NCBI GenBank assembly: GCA_014338405.1
Contig: JTDE01021289.1
Location: 22,995-86,994, forward strand
From: Paragonimus skrjabini miyazakii
Lineage: Eukaryota > Platyhelminthes > Trematoda > Plagiorchiida > Troglotrematidae
Reading direction: 5' to 3'
DNA length: 64,000 nt
Below, piece by piece: positions 1-13,561 of this stretch; position 1 is the stretch's first letter; each line of letters opens with the position of its first letter. A program made the translations under genes and the position numbers. The notes beneath the pieces are model-generated. The model did not search any database. It was not told the origin of the DNA and saw nothing but the letters and a program-made list of their open reading frames with translations.

Positions 1-2880
1 CAACAAGACGGCTTCCTTACAACCGTAACTGTTCTGCGTCAGTCACTTCATAGACAACTCAGCCAGACAATTATAACAATCACGCCACTGAGCCCGATGA
101 GCCGCTATTTCACCAGCCACCGAACCGGTGGGTTGCAAGGGTCCCAGCTCACATGCGAACTCGACCCACAGAGGCTAATCCGTTAAACGACTTCTGTGCC
201 TTAGGTTATCACCTCACGCCAGTTAACTTCAACATGCACCAGGAGTGCTCGGTATAACAAATGACTAGCTGGCATCTTTAGTGTATAATCTAACCGTCTA
301 AGTCCATGTAGACTTGAACTCGCTTGATGATCACTGCCGAACATCCGTTTTATAACCACTTCGTTGCCTGCTCGCTGGTGCCACCAGATACGAGCGATCG
401 AAAGCAGACATCGATGATCAAATGCCGGCAGATAGTTCACGCATTCTAACCTTGGCAACCAAATTTCTTAACTGTAAAGTAACGCGGCTCTCATGGTCGC
501 CCTATACACGTGACCCTTAGACCTCAGAAGGATGCCTCTTTGTCGCTAGAAATGTCTTAGATTGGTGAGCATCCCTTTAGCTTTGGAGACACTAGCTTCC
601 GTTGATGCAATTTCCAACCATTTCATCATCGTAGACAGTATATGCAAAATTTGTATCAAAAAGCTTTTCTGCTTCATTTGTTTCTACGGCATCAGATATG
701 TTTTTTGTCAACACTATTCAAGGACAAATAAGTTATGTGACCATGATAGGTATTGAATGAGAACCGATGTGTTATTACAAAACTGAACATTGTCGTCAGT
801 TAATACAAAAGCATTTAAGGGGACGAAGTAGAAACAGATCGAATTTACCGGCCTCGTCTTAAACTTGTCATCCCATTCAGGTTAAATTGTTGACACCCGT
901 TTTGATAATGCGCTTAAGAATTTGGATGTGAGAATTCAGGTGTCTAGTTCGAATTTAACGACTGCTGTTTAACAGATCATCCGACAGGATCGTGTACCTT
1001 AGTACAAGTATCGGTCAGGTATGGATGTCAATGGATTGTAAGAGCCGAACTTGTTTATATTGCCGCGCTTCAAGAAGAGGCAGCTTAATACTAAATGGAC
1101 GATCAAATATCGGTGATGTTCAAATAGCTGGCAGTTATGGTGGTCACGTTGTTGGGCTTATTGGTTAACGACATGTTTCCTGCTATGATCCATCCTAGAC
1201 AAAAGTCAAATGACAGGGAGAGAGAGTAATAAAGAAATAACTTTTTGATGTGACTGAAGTGATGATAAACTTACAACAAAAATAAGTTCACTGACGAATC
1301 TCAAAGTCTCAGTTAGTCGTTGTTTGTAGACGGACTCAAAATAGGTAGAGTATGCAAAAAACGAGGTATAAAATTGAAAGTGGGAAAACACTGGCGACCT
1401 GCAGAACACGTTTAGTTAACAGGATAATGCAAATTTCATCCACTAAAGAAAAAATGAAGTAAATCAATCTATGTGCGCATTCACTCACTAGAATGATCAT
1501 TCAGGCACTTCGTAAAAGTTAGGGAAGGTAAACGCTTTGAAAACAAACGATAACCGTGAAACTCACGGGATGATTAATCGGCGGGTTTTTATGCAGACAT
1601 ACTTCAGTTTGACGCGTACGTACTGTGATATGTTAGAACGAACAGTACAGAAGAAAAACGTTCATGTTTAATTTACTTTTTCCAAAAACGGTAGGAAACT
1701 ACTACAGTAAGACAGGTTGTTGCACAACAATCAACCACACAAAGATTGTTCCACATTACGGCCCGAAAAAAGTATTAATAGGCCCGGATCAGCAATTGTT
1801 AGGGAAAGGAACCAGTTGTTCAGAAAAGCAAAATAATTAAGCCGATGAAGTGATCGAACCGAACGGTAGCGTTACTTGCGATTTGTGCAATAATGAAAAC
1901 CGTGAACTCGTGACAAACAAACAGTAAAAAGCGGTGATGTATAACCGATAGAGAGCGGTAAGGGAAAAATCAAAAACGGAAAGGTCATACACGCTCATCC
2001 TCACGCACTGATCAGGACAAGTACACATCCACATGGCCAGCGAATTAAGCAACCGGACTGGAAGACAATAAAAGATAACGTAATTAGTTTTCTCCCCGAA
2101 GATCAGTTCAAATAGTGGAAATAGATTGGGGACAATAAAGGACTTACGCGTGGCTGTGTGTGAAAAGCGTAAACTGACTCAAAAAGTAGTGACATTTGTA
2201 TATGAACCGACTACTAAACTGATCATTGCCCGCGTGAAATACAGCCGTTCAAGGCCATTTTTCCGAATACATGGAGCATAGTGATTCAACGAATGAAACT
2301 TATAACCAAGCAAGACATAAACAAGGAACAGAACAGATAACTCACTACAGGCTACGAGAAGTTACGTAAATATGTGTGCGTCACGTGAAGTGGCGAACAT
2401 ATCCCAATACACGAGAAGAAAAGGATTGTGTAAGGTAAAGGTGAAAGATTGGGAATAGAAACTACACCGATACAAACGGACTTACTGCACGGCTACAGGT
2501 GGCTTCCGTTGTTTAACATGTCAGATAGCGTCACTAACCGAATGTGTTCATTGTCCTTTCGGCCTCAACCAAGAAACCGGGAATGTCCTACCGAAGCAAA
2601 CTTTAGTGTGATTGCTTTCAATACAATCCATACGCTGGTCATCACGCTAACACTTTCCCAAGTGCCTACTACTAGCAAACAAGATGCGGTGTTCCAAGCT
2701 GGCATTCGTAGGATGCGTTCAGTTCAACGAAGTCTGTCAGAGGAGAGCGGTACACTCAGGAGTCGTTAGAGTTTGTCCGTCGTGAAGGTAAGTAGCCAAA
2801 CTTCGTCATTGTTTACACGATACTCCTACCACACGCCGTTAATGATTTGGAGACTCAAGTGGACGAAAATTGAGACTGTG
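1..2880. other. Unassigned sequence at window start
   Basis: No recognisable gene, RNA or mobile-element domain was found on either strand. Open frames are short (the longest about 106 codons, 2449-2769) and show no family motif or convincing flanking splice sites. It may be intron or intergenic DNA, or repeats too decayed to recognise by eye. Confidence 0.5.
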
Positions 2881-2889
2881 AGCATACTT

Positions 2890-5015
2890 CACTCGGACAG
2901 ACCAGGTTTTGTTTGTCATTCTCCCAGAAGCTCGAAAATATAAGAAACTTGACTGGTATTCGAGCGAAGGGAGTGTGAAGAATGCTAACCAGGATGTACT
3001 GGCGAACAAGTTGCCCAGTTCGAATCAGGTGAGAGATCCTAACAAACACTGGGAACAAATCGTAGCACCTATGAAAGCATGCTGTGAAGAGGTGTTTTCC
3101 GATGGAGCTGTTCAGTTGCGATAGAACTGCATTTCCATCACATCGATAAACCTTATGAACAAGCGTCGCTCGATCCCACTTGGTTCTGAATATGATGACC
3201 ATCGACAACTTAAACGAAAGTTGACTAAAAACATACGCAAAGACCATGAGCACTACTTGGTCGAACAGTCGAAAAAGATGGAAAAAGCCTTTTTAGCTAG
3301 GAATAGAAGAAAGCTTTTTTCCCCTGATCCTTGGTTGTACTGATCGTCGAGTTTGTGTTGGTGAGACCATATATGAAAACGGTGGTTCACATATCACCAG
3401 ACAATACCGCCCACTTAACAGGCAAGTTGAGCATTTCGAAAAACGGTTCAGCTGGCCTCAACCAGACCATGTGGACGATGGGACTGGAATGGTCAGTTAT
3501 TGCGTTCCAGACGGTCCTCCGTATCGAGAGGTTGATATCAGAACTGACGAAACTCCTCTAGGCGATTCGGGATACTGAAAAGATACCTTGTGATTGGTGC
3601 CTATCAACAATGATTCCTGTTTTCAAGAAGGGGACCCGAAGTCTGTGTGACAACCACAGAGGCATCAGTTTGGTGTCTGTTGCTTCTAAGTTGCTCACTG
3701 GCCTTATATTAACTTCGGCTCACTAAGGCCAGAGAAAGTCAAATACGCAAAGAACAGACAGGATTCCGAACCGATCGAGGGTGCGTTAATCACATTCCTA
3801 CCTTGCGACAGATCTTGGTGCGTCGGCACTCCTACTGGTAGACGATAATTTTGATCTTCATGGACCTAAAGATTGCTTCCGATTCAGTTGTTCCTAATGT
3901 TCTTTGCAGCTGTCTTCTTGGAAAGGATGTGTCAGAGAAATACGTGAACCTGTTAAGATCACTGTATGCCCACTCTGCAAGCTGGGTGAGAGTTTTTGGA
4001 CAACTGTCTCGGGTGTTCGTCAGCAGTATGCGATCTTCCCCTTTTCGTTCAAATTTGTCATGGACGACATTCTGGAGTTTGCGCTTGATGAGTCCAGTGT
4101 TGGCGTTGGTGTTGAGCTTCTTCCTAGCGCTAGGTTGACCGATCTGGAATATGGAGATGACACTGTCTTACTTAGCCCCCTTGCCGAAGACATGCTGAAC
4201 AGGGTGAATGAACGGGCTGGTTTGTATGAAATACGCTTCGTACCCTTAAAGTACAAATTGCTTCTCACAGACTGAGGCATGCCCACTCCTATCCTCCTTA
4301 TTGCAGACAGTTTGCTTGATACTGTGGACACTTCCACATAATTGGGTAACACTATCTCGTCAGCTTGAAATATTGCTGATGAGATATCAGTGAGGATAGC
4401 AAAGACACGAGTTGCCTTTGCCAACCGGCGCCATCTATGGCATCGAAAAGACGTCCGATCATCGCTGAAAGGAAGGGTGTATACTGTTCGTGTACGTTCC
4501 GTTTTTCTCTATGGTTCGGAAACGTGGCCTATTCTCGATGAAGATGTCAACAGGATTACTGTGTTTGACGATCAGTGTCCCCGCCAATAAGCCAATATTA
4601 AGTGGACTGATTGCGTGAGCAACACGGTCGTTCGCCAGCGCGTATTCCGGAATGTTCAGGATGCACGACCAACGAGTCAGCTAATCAAACTGCACAGTCT
4701 GCGATGGTTGGGTCACGTACTCTGCACGCCAGCTGAACGTTTACCGTACCGGGAATTACATACTGAGACCACCAACAGTTGGGTGAAACCACTTGATGAT
4801 CAATCAACAAAGTGATTATGAAGTATAAAGACCCCGATTGTTTCATTGAGTGAAGTGGGTAGGTGTCACCTGTCTGGATGGGGTCCTTGTGATCAATTAA
4901 CTTGCTGGTTAGAAACACTATCCGGGATAGCGGTGTGTCGCAGTCAGTGGCTTGCATGCATCTGTACAATTTCTAGTTCTTCCACTTAGTCTTCTTTTAT
5001 TCATTTCCAACCCTC
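2890..5015 (+). mobile_element. Decayed RTE-clade non-LTR retrotransposon (linker, reverse transcriptase, C-terminal region)
   Basis: Read across several frames, the plus strand gives the RTE polyprotein in order. The post-endonuclease linker is near 2920-3320 (LPSSNQVRDPNKHWEQI, then a KKMEKAFL segment). The start of the reverse transcriptase is at 3610-3720 (VIPVFKKG, then NHRGISLVSVASKLLTG). The palm lies at 3900-4270: SGVRQQ stands where SGVRQGCP is usual, and LEYGDD is the catalytic box normally LEYADD. The C-terminal region runs from 4390 (LYGSETW; LHSLRWLGHVL at 4690; SGWGPCD near 4875). Many frameshifts and stops (for example at 4587 and 4813) make it non-functional, and the endonuclease is missing. 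The 3' untranslated sequence resembles the copy at 54.2 kb up to about 5020 and then diverges. RTE elements move by target-primed reverse transcription, so 5' truncation is expected. Confidence 0.9.
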
Positions 5016-5280
5016 TTAGTGGCTGTTTCTTCTTTTATTCCTATTTCCTTGACTCTTAAAACGGTTTGCGTTAGAGCGGGATAGAATCATAGACTGGCGT
5101 CTCCGACACACACCAATCATCAAGTTCTAGGTTTGAGAGGATACCAAGCCAACTTTGAAAGCTCTCTTAGTGGTACTCACTCTGAAGATCCTAATAGCCG
5201 CTGAAATCACATCTCACAGGCCTTTATGGAAGCAGGTACTGTAACATGCGGTACATGGGTTAAACAAACATTGAATTTCA

Positions 5281-5520
5281 GACAGATTTCTGGGGTTGTT
5301 AAAAGCCAGACGGAAGGTTCTTCCTTATAGTTCACATAACAAGTTTAGAAGATATATCCGTAGGCAACTGAAACCTGGTCTGAAGGCTGACCAGGAGGCT
5401 TGGTTAGTGGAAAATGTTAAGGAAATGGAAACCGCTTTTGCCTCTGGGGACACGGCGTACGTCAAGGCTAGGCTTGGTTGACGATAGGCTGTCATCCTTA
5501 GCGCAAAACTCAGCTACTTA
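5281..5520 (+). mobile_element. Short RTE-type retrotransposon fragment, second subfamily
   Basis: An open frame at 5296-5481 reads as the linker before the reverse transcriptase of RTE elements: a basic stretch, then EAWLVENVKEMETAF and an ASGDTA segment. It is the same region as the KKMEKAFLARN stretch near 3290 but clearly diverged, so it comes from another subfamily or an older copy. It lies 3' of the large RTE copy and in the same orientation. No reverse transcriptase follows. The boundaries are estimates. Confidence 0.65.
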
Positions 5521-8500
5521 AGTTTATGCATTCTTAGATGGATAGTGGACTCTTTTCGTTTTCAGTGTTGAATGTTAGCCTAGTAACTGCGTGAGTGCAT
5601 ACCCGTCAATACTATCCAACGCATGTGTTTGAACACAGCCATTAGCTTTCAGATGTTTGAAGGCCGTCGAAGTTTTCTATCCCAAACAGTCATTTTTCAT
5701 CGCATCATAGCAACACTCTTCCCACGGTCTGTTTGAGTACGCGAGCATTACGCTTCAGAAACTTGTCTTTGTCAATAAAGGGGGTTTACGTAAATACAAA
5801 TCATCCTAACTTTGGAGATGTGAATCACTAGTTTATTCTGTTTGTCCCCGCTGCCGTTACTTTGGCTTACTAACTACGTAGTCTGTCCATTAATGTCTAT
5901 AACTTATTTCTTTCTTTTGAAATCCATGTGATCATGGCCTTATTCCAAAGGGACTTTCCAGCAAAGTGTGTTCTAAAATACCTGACAGAGCGCCATATGC
6001 ACAGCTTTATCTGAGGTAAGATTTCATAAGCCGTTTGTGTTTAGTGACCAAGAGTTCACCGGAACCACATTACGGGTTTCATGATTGTTGTCACTCATCA
6101 GGTGTGTTTACTCGGTGAACCTCAACCACACGTGGCACTGTCACAATGGCAGATGCTAAGACTTTTTACCGGTGACTCGTTTGTTAATCAATTGTACCGT
6201 TGAACACAGACCACTTGTGCCACCCTACTTTGCAAGGTTATAATGCCATCTAGGGTCTTAAGGCAGACTGAGCTTCAACACATTCTTTGTAGGTGCTCTT
6301 GACGTCCGCGCTGATCTTCGGACTTCGTCAGATCTGATTTAGATGGCACAAATAACTCAGACGAGTTATTAACTGCAAATTACGTAAGCTGCCTGAAACT
6401 TTTCGGACATCAACAGCTTGCTGTCGGTATAGTGAAAGTCAGGCATCGTACGTTCCGTATACAGTCCTCTATTATCTCGCCCATGATATTTACTGCAATA
6501 TTTCCTGTCATTTCGGAATTTTATGTCATCATTTAGAGGCCTATATTGTATTTCAGACGATCGCCTTCAGTTTTTAAACGACAACAGATACTGAACTAGT
6601 CAGAGCTGATACTCAGACAACGATGGTTAAAAAGTGAATCAACGAATGCGTTACAGTCTCCCTGTTATTATTCCTCATCAGCTCCTTAAATCACTTTCTA
6701 CCTTTTTTGTAGTACGCCTTGATACCTTGAAGTTTGCACTCTGATGACGTAGACGGAGGATTCGATTTCAGCATGCGCGGCACGTTTATCTGATGAAACC
6801 TGTATGGTAAAAAGGGAGTACATAGAATTTGCACATGTACTGTAGGTTCAAATTTCATTTAGGGGGAATTGTTTCTTGTCAACGATCAGTTGATGTTATC
6901 GTAACAACTGAAATGGGACCATAGGCAACCGGTATATCAGTCATTGGACGTGATCTAATGATGTGAGGGAATCTGTTCGCAATTTGTTTCTCCCACAGAC
7001 CACTCCTAAGGTGAGAATTTTTAGAGTCACCGCAACCTTTGTCTGAAGAGCCAGATCCGCAAGACCTTCCCCACAGTTGTTCGTTCTAGAAAGAATCCCA
7101 CATGCCTTTCTGATATTTATTCAAGGGATAATGTTCCTCGCACAAATCAGGTCTGCTGTTCCTGTTGCCAGTTTACTAACAATATCATCGGGCCCGTGGT
7201 CCTTTACAAGGTCCTCGTTTGTTCAAGTGGAGCTTTCGTACACCACCCGATTGTCACTGACGCGGATAGTTGAATCAAAGTAGCGTCATCTTGACTGTAT
7301 CGTCTATCGACCGCTCGTCGAGGTTTGGAAACTGGTTATCCGGCTACCATCATCAAAAATGTTAACAGTGTGCAGGTCATGTGACTTATTTGTAGATTTT
7401 TGTATCGACTGTCGCGTGACGTAAATACAGAACTTCCACTTCCGTGTATTCATTCGACTGTATAAAAAAAGCTGACACATAATCAGATCGATTTTTAAGG
7501 TGACAAACTCAACAAGTTAGCCTGTAATGTTTTCTGTGAAGTGTTAAAATTATCCTTTCGTCATAGGTTAGATATTTTGTTTTTGAATGAAACATCTTAA
7601 AGCAGTCTTTTGTTATAGAGTTTAAACGAAATGGATCAGTCATATCGTGGCGAATTTCAGGTAACTTCCTAGGGCTTCACATGTGAAAGTGTAAGGCTTC
7701 CAATGGGTTCAAACCAATCAGTTTATTCAATTTTCAGTCACCTTCACCTAATTACCCTACAAGACATGATACCACTCACTTTTGGTTGCAATGAAAACGC
7801 CTTCTTTGAAAATCTTATCCCAATAGACCACCTTTAATCTGTATCAGGTTATCTCCTGTGAAACAAGTCGCCCTCCAAGTGTTCTGAAATATTTTTTCGC
7901 GCACGTCCATGAACGGAGACCCTGATTGGCTCAGTCACGTGAACAAAATTCGGCACAATTATGAAACTACGCTCTGGCCCTTCGGTGTATTGGTTTTAGC
8001 CATAGGTGTACCTATTTTAATGGAATGTACGTCACCGATTCGACTGACGTCGGTACTTCCCGTTATCACCTGATCAGGACTGTGCTTGGTCAACGGTCGA
8101 ACCCATAGCCACAAACAAAAAATGAGACAAATGTTCAAGGGTTGAACCGATAGACCCATTCACCATTCGGCTTCTTTTCGTATAGAATGGTGGTGATCAC
8201 ATGACGTTGACCGTTGAATCATGTGAAGTGCTGGGTTGTTTAGAATTCCATGCTAATAATGGATAGTTGTCAAGGTTTCAAGTGAGATATAACGCCACTT
8301 GTAGTCTTCCACTTGGCAAGATGAATGATGGAGTTGTTTGCTCAAGTCTCTGACGCTGGAGATATGGGACACTCGAATAAAACAGCAGATGGGGAGCAAG
8401 TTTTGACGTTCTCTAAAATCCTGCGTCAGTTTGTAATACATTCGATTACCGACATTTCACTCACAGTAACTAATCTGAAATGTGCTACATACTGTTAAAA

Positions 8501-11500
8501 TATTTTAATAAACTTAGCGTATTTGTGTTGTTACACTTATTGCCTTCATCAAAATAAAGAAGATGAACAGGCACAGTGCTAGTATTGCGTTTAGCCTAGG
8601 AGAATCATCCTTCGCCAGACCATTTTCGATTACCTCTGTGAGCGTTCCCTCTAACTAAAAGCTTCGTACTAAAATAAACTTTCACTTACTAGTGGATTGC
8701 TTCGTGAAGTTTTATCTTGCTCGTTTTTTCAGTGAACATATAGGTGACTGTCTCCGAAGTCAAATTTATAAATCCCCTTTCATTAATTCGTTAGTAACAA
8801 ACATGCGATGTGGTCGTTTGCAATTTCTGCTGCCGGTCTGATTCATTTTTAAACCCAGGTAGTGAGACTGATCTCATCGCCAATCGTATAAACTTAGGAG
8901 TTTCGTTGACTGCAACGCACTGTTATAGCGATGTTTTCCCAGTATTAAGGCTAACCGTACTTCTGTTAGAACTTGTGATCGGTGCTCAGTGAATTTTTGT
9001 ATATAACGGCTTAAATTGCTTCACATTTTGCGTTTGGTCTGGATGATCCTGTCTCATATGACGCGCTTGCCAAAAGTTTGTCTTTTTCAACTTCTTAATA
9101 TGCACATTTTCGACTTCTGCGACATCAGATTTTCTTCCTAATGATATACCCGATGGTACACGGTTATAACCTAAGCGCCGGTAAATGCAGCATGTACACC
9201 ACATTTTCGAGGTGTGAAATATACTCAGCACGCACCCAGTTGTCTTATTGAAGAAAATCCATGGTGTGTAGACAATTGAGATCAACTGGCGATGTAACTT
9301 TTTTATGTGCATACAGACATGATCGCCCACACCGTCGACCAGATAGTACCGTGGCTCGAAATGTAACTCACACCAGTGACAAAAATTATTCTAAAAGAAA
9401 CTTTTATTATCAAATTCCCCTAACTATATAATCGTCGGCGAATTATCGTCCAAGTTTCAAAAGTGCTGCTACTCTACACCCGGCTTGCGAGATATCTGTT
9501 GTAAACTTTTGTGTGGTGGTGGTGCCCGTGGATCTACTTCACACGACATCACTTCACTCGTTGTTTAATCCTCAGTAACCCCGTACTACGGTGCTTACTT
9601 ACTCGGGAAAACAAATGAAAGACAGCAATTCACGTTACTCAGCCGGCTCATTCCAAATATTAGAATTTCATGGGTCTGGATTCGCTGTCTTTCTCATACG
9701 TTTGCTCGCCCCTGGATACTGATCGCTTAAACACCCCTTCTCCAACACCGCTGATTCCTCGATTGATCGTTTTCCTGAAGAGTCTACACACTTCTTTTGA
9801 TTTTGCTTAAATTATGTTCAAGTCCTGTGCACCATATACGGCTGGGAAAAGATTGGCCAGTATGATTTTGTTTCAAAAAGAGTACCGTTTTGTCAATTTG
9901 CCTTAATACCGATTTAATCCATCTTTGACAGAAATCACTGTACCATACTTTTCTCTTGTGTTGTTGATGAGCTCCACGATTTATCTGTCATTACGGTTCC
10001 ACAATCCAGGGAAACACTCGACTTCAGAATACCGATGAGGTGGGTACCACTGTAAAAACGACTTGAAAATCCACGCAAAAGTGCACTGAGAAGAATGGGT
10101 ATTTTTGTTTTGACATACTCGGTCATTCTAATCGAAAAATGTTGGAATTAATTGCAACGAGTTCCTGAAGCCTAAATCCTTGACGTTGTCGATGGCGACC
10201 AATCCACTCTTTCCAGTTAACTATTTTACGGGTTATGCACGAGCTGAGCTTCCATCATCTTTTATTGTGGGATGCATATTCCATCGCGCACCCTAGAATT
10301 CTTATTTGCATGTTCCTCCATTCAACTTCTTTGAGCGAACTCGTCACTCATTAGTTCCTCTCTAACATTCCGATCGATGGAAAAATTTTCTAATCCTTAT
10401 CGCCTAGAATGTCTGGTGGAAATACTTTGAGTCTGGCGAGTCAATGAAGGTCACATGTAGGTTTGAGTGCGACCCATCCACTGGATGATTGACTAATCAC
10501 GTGGACGATGGTTACCGAGGTGAGGATGTCAACAACTAACACTAACGATTTTCTTTATTCAATCGGGATGAACGGACACTCCGCCAGTGCATGCACGTAA
10601 AAGTGTAGCGGATCTGATTAGACATAATACATTTTGCGTACGTATCAGATCCAGTCCAAAACCGTTTTTGTTTGACCGTGTGTTGTGAACCCACCGATCG
10701 GTCACCATTTGGTAACTGCAATTGAAAATTTTGCTCAATCAGAGTGCACCGAAAACCAACCGCTGGGTTGTGCTTCACAGTGCAGGGCCATCTACAACGT
10801 TGTTTACACTTTGACATTTCCGATAGTTTGTAACCGCTCTACAGTTCAATATTTACTATTACCCTTCCGCTCATGACAGCTCACTAACAGTGATGCCGAC
10901 TCCCAACTGCCCGGTCATAGGTTTGGGTCTCAGCTACGTCGACTGTTTGGGCTAATTTACAGCGTCCAACCTATTTATGATCTAATACGTCTTGTGTTGT
11001 ACAAGTTGAAAATCTCATTCCTACTGTATAAGCAACGGTAATTTTGTTTCACAAATTGTAAACCTTGTTGTGATATGACACTTAACCTAGCGCAACGTGG
11101 ACCGGTTTCCTGTATGACCGAACAAAGAATATACAACGACATAATCCACAATCACTCTCATTTGAGCTTAGCCAGAATCACCAGAATCAATTTACGAAGT
11201 CACTCCGGAAATATTGGTCGGAACGAAGAACTTTCAGTTGACGCACGTGACAAAAGCTTCCCAGTGACTTACGTTTCATATTATGTTTTCGTTTTTTTTC
11301 TTTGTCCTCTTGCTTAACGACTCCGATTTCTGATATTTTCTGGGCAGCTCCCGGCCACTCAATCGATTCGATGTTTTTTCCCCCAAGCCTGGCATTTCGT
11401 TCTGTGTTTCATGCCGATGAGTAATCGCCATACTATCATGAAAAGCGCTTAATTTGGAAACAGAGGAGGAAAGAAAGAACCCATGTATAAACGGGCGTTG
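5521..11500. other. Gene-poor, mostly unique sequence
   Basis: No domain, splice-supported exon, tRNA or recognised repeat could be identified in these 6 kb. Open frames are at most about 114 codons (8986-9330, minus strand) and have no family signature. The composition is AT-rich with scattered T-tracts, as expected for intron or intergenic DNA. Confidence 0.5.
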
Positions 11501-11511
11501 TCAATATCGGT

Positions 11512-11712
11512 ATGTCTACACTTCGCAAATATTCCATTCATAGGACGGACGTCATCCAGTCTAGTGAAGAAAAGTTTGTAACTGATATGTCCAACTCGAC
11601 AAACGACAACCATGAACTCGCCAACACTTATGAATTATCTCCCTCTCCGTGGTTCCCACTTTCGACTGATTGTCAAGCAAGTCTGTTGGATGATCCCCAA
11701 GCCTGCTTTTAA
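11512..11712 (+). other. Hypothetical open frame, possible exon
   Basis: ATG-started 66-codon frame of mixed polar composition (Ser, Thr, Asn and Asp rich, ending in an LLDDPQACF segment). It looks more protein-like than surrounding random frames because it has few Cys or aromatic runs. I see no known motif. The start overlaps a GTATGT that could instead be a splice donor, so the frame may be intronic. It could be a disordered exon or chance. Confidence 0.15.
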
Positions 11713-12280
11713 ATGCACATCAGAGAGGTGTGTCATTTGCTGCTCGCGACTGCAGTCGTAGCCTTCCTGTTGGTGCATCATGTATGATGTTGATTCCGTC
11801 ACTTGGCCGATGCAATCCCTATTATCTCGTGGGCGTCATTTAAGCTTGCCATTTTTAATGTTTAAGCACTCATCCAGATAGGCTAGCAGGCAGCATTTGT
11901 ACGAATACTGGAGGCCCTCGTCGTGGCTCTCTTTTCTTGTCGCAGTACAGCTTTTGGATTTTAGCGCGGTGTCACATTTGTAATCTCCGTCAGCCGGTTC
12001 GCCATGCGTATATAATCTGCGCTTGTCTGGAGACCCTACGGCTCAGGCCAGTGTCGGAGTTCTAGATGTGCAGACAGAAATAGACACTATTTGACTGGAC
12101 CCCGCCAACAACTATCGTGGGGCTGTCAGACCTGAAAGTACAGTTTAAACATTGAGACGCTCGTCATATCTGCTGTCTCTGGCGATTCGGTATTCCTTCG
12201 CACAGACTAGTTCAGACGCAAGCAAAGATTACTTTCCTTACTAACCCATCGTTCTTCTTTATTATTCGTGGCGTACGGAC

Positions 12281-12538
12281 ATGATATCACCATTTAGGGA
12301 CTTGAATAATCTGTTGGAAAGGCCACGTGGTAGCAAATGTGAGAACAGGGAGTGTTTGTTACAGCTTCATACTAAAAAGAAGGAACAAGCTGGATCTTGC
12401 CCTGACAATGAGTGCACTGATCGCATCATCACACTTGATTGCCGCCATCCATATAGCCGGGCGACGTCTGTTGTCCTTTTAAGCATCAAGGGACCCTTGG
12501 TTCATTTGACGGAGCTGCATCCTAAGGCAGCCTTTTAG
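12281..12538 (+). other. Hypothetical Cys-containing open frame
   Basis: An 85-codon frame in which cysteines recur (CENREC, then SCPDNEC, then LDC). A pyrimidine-rich stretch ending in ATTTAG lies at about 12245-12297 and could act as an acceptor just before GGACTTG, but no matching donor was found before the stop. It is not assigned to a family and may be chance. Confidence 0.15.
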
Positions 12539-13144
12539 GAAAGGTGTGCTAATAATTATAGTGACATTCTGAATGCGGTTTACTGTCAGACCTCTTGTCG
12601 AGCTAAGGTTATCTAGCCTGTGCAGTTGCTTCATGTATTCGTGTTCATGTAACTAGCCATGCTACGTATATGATCTATCTTCAGCGAGAACTGAACATCA
12701 AACCCACCAACCTGAATTATCAGTGCGCCGGTATACTCACAAATTTTTAGTATAATCTGGTAGATTTCTGATTCTAGCCTTCGAATCTTTTTCGTCTGTT
12801 GCTGATTTCCAACTCTCGATAGACCAGCCTGACTGTTCCCAGAAAGTGAGCAGCGTACTGCTGATCGCAAGAACCTAATGTAGATTGGGGTCAGGCCTCT
12901 TGCAAACGGTCTTTAACCTGTGTAGCCTTGATCAAGGAAGGAAGGAACTTTCAGTTAGAATTACCTTTATCGTGCAGATGGAATTCGTTCAGCTCACTGA
13001 GTCTTAACTATACCAAGTGTGCGTACTGTTCACATATCATATTCGTTCATCTTGGTGTCTTTGGACCTTCAAAGAGTGCTTCACTTCAACCAATCGTCTG
13101 TTTTCAGTACGTTCGTATATCATCACGTATATGACGTTTGAAAT

Positions 13145-13561
13145 TTGCATGTGCAATCGGCTTGCTTTTCACTGGCTTCATGGGAAATCGGCCTTGACAG
13201 TAAAATAAAATCTATCGATTCTGTTCAATTTAAATGGTTTGGTTCACTGTCGTGTTTGGAGATGTCCTCGTTAGTTAACGCACTCACTCGCCTTTGTTAT
13301 AGAGTTCGTCCCGAACACGCGTGTACCACAACTATCGATATCCTGAATGTTCTTCCTTCGCCACCTCATACGCCCTTCTATTTAGCGGTATTTGTTTGCT
13401 TTATGCTAATGCACGGTCACACGTGCTCGTTCAGTTGTGCAACATTTCTTGGTCGACGCGTGCACACAGTGGGAAGACAGATACACCCGCACATGTTTTT
13501 TTTTACATTTGTCCTCTGCTGTTGTTTATTCGTTGCCTGTCTTCCACTCTGTCACGTTTAA
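13145..13561 (+). other. Open frame of 138 codons, probably not coding
   Basis: The longest plus-strand open frame in the 11.7-15.3 kb stretch. The product is Cys-, Phe- and His-rich with a hydrophobic end (VLCCCLFVACLPL), typical of translated T-rich intron sequence, and two other frames stay open over the same bases. No motif was recognised. The rest of 11.7-15.3 kb contains nothing else I can name. Confidence 0.15.
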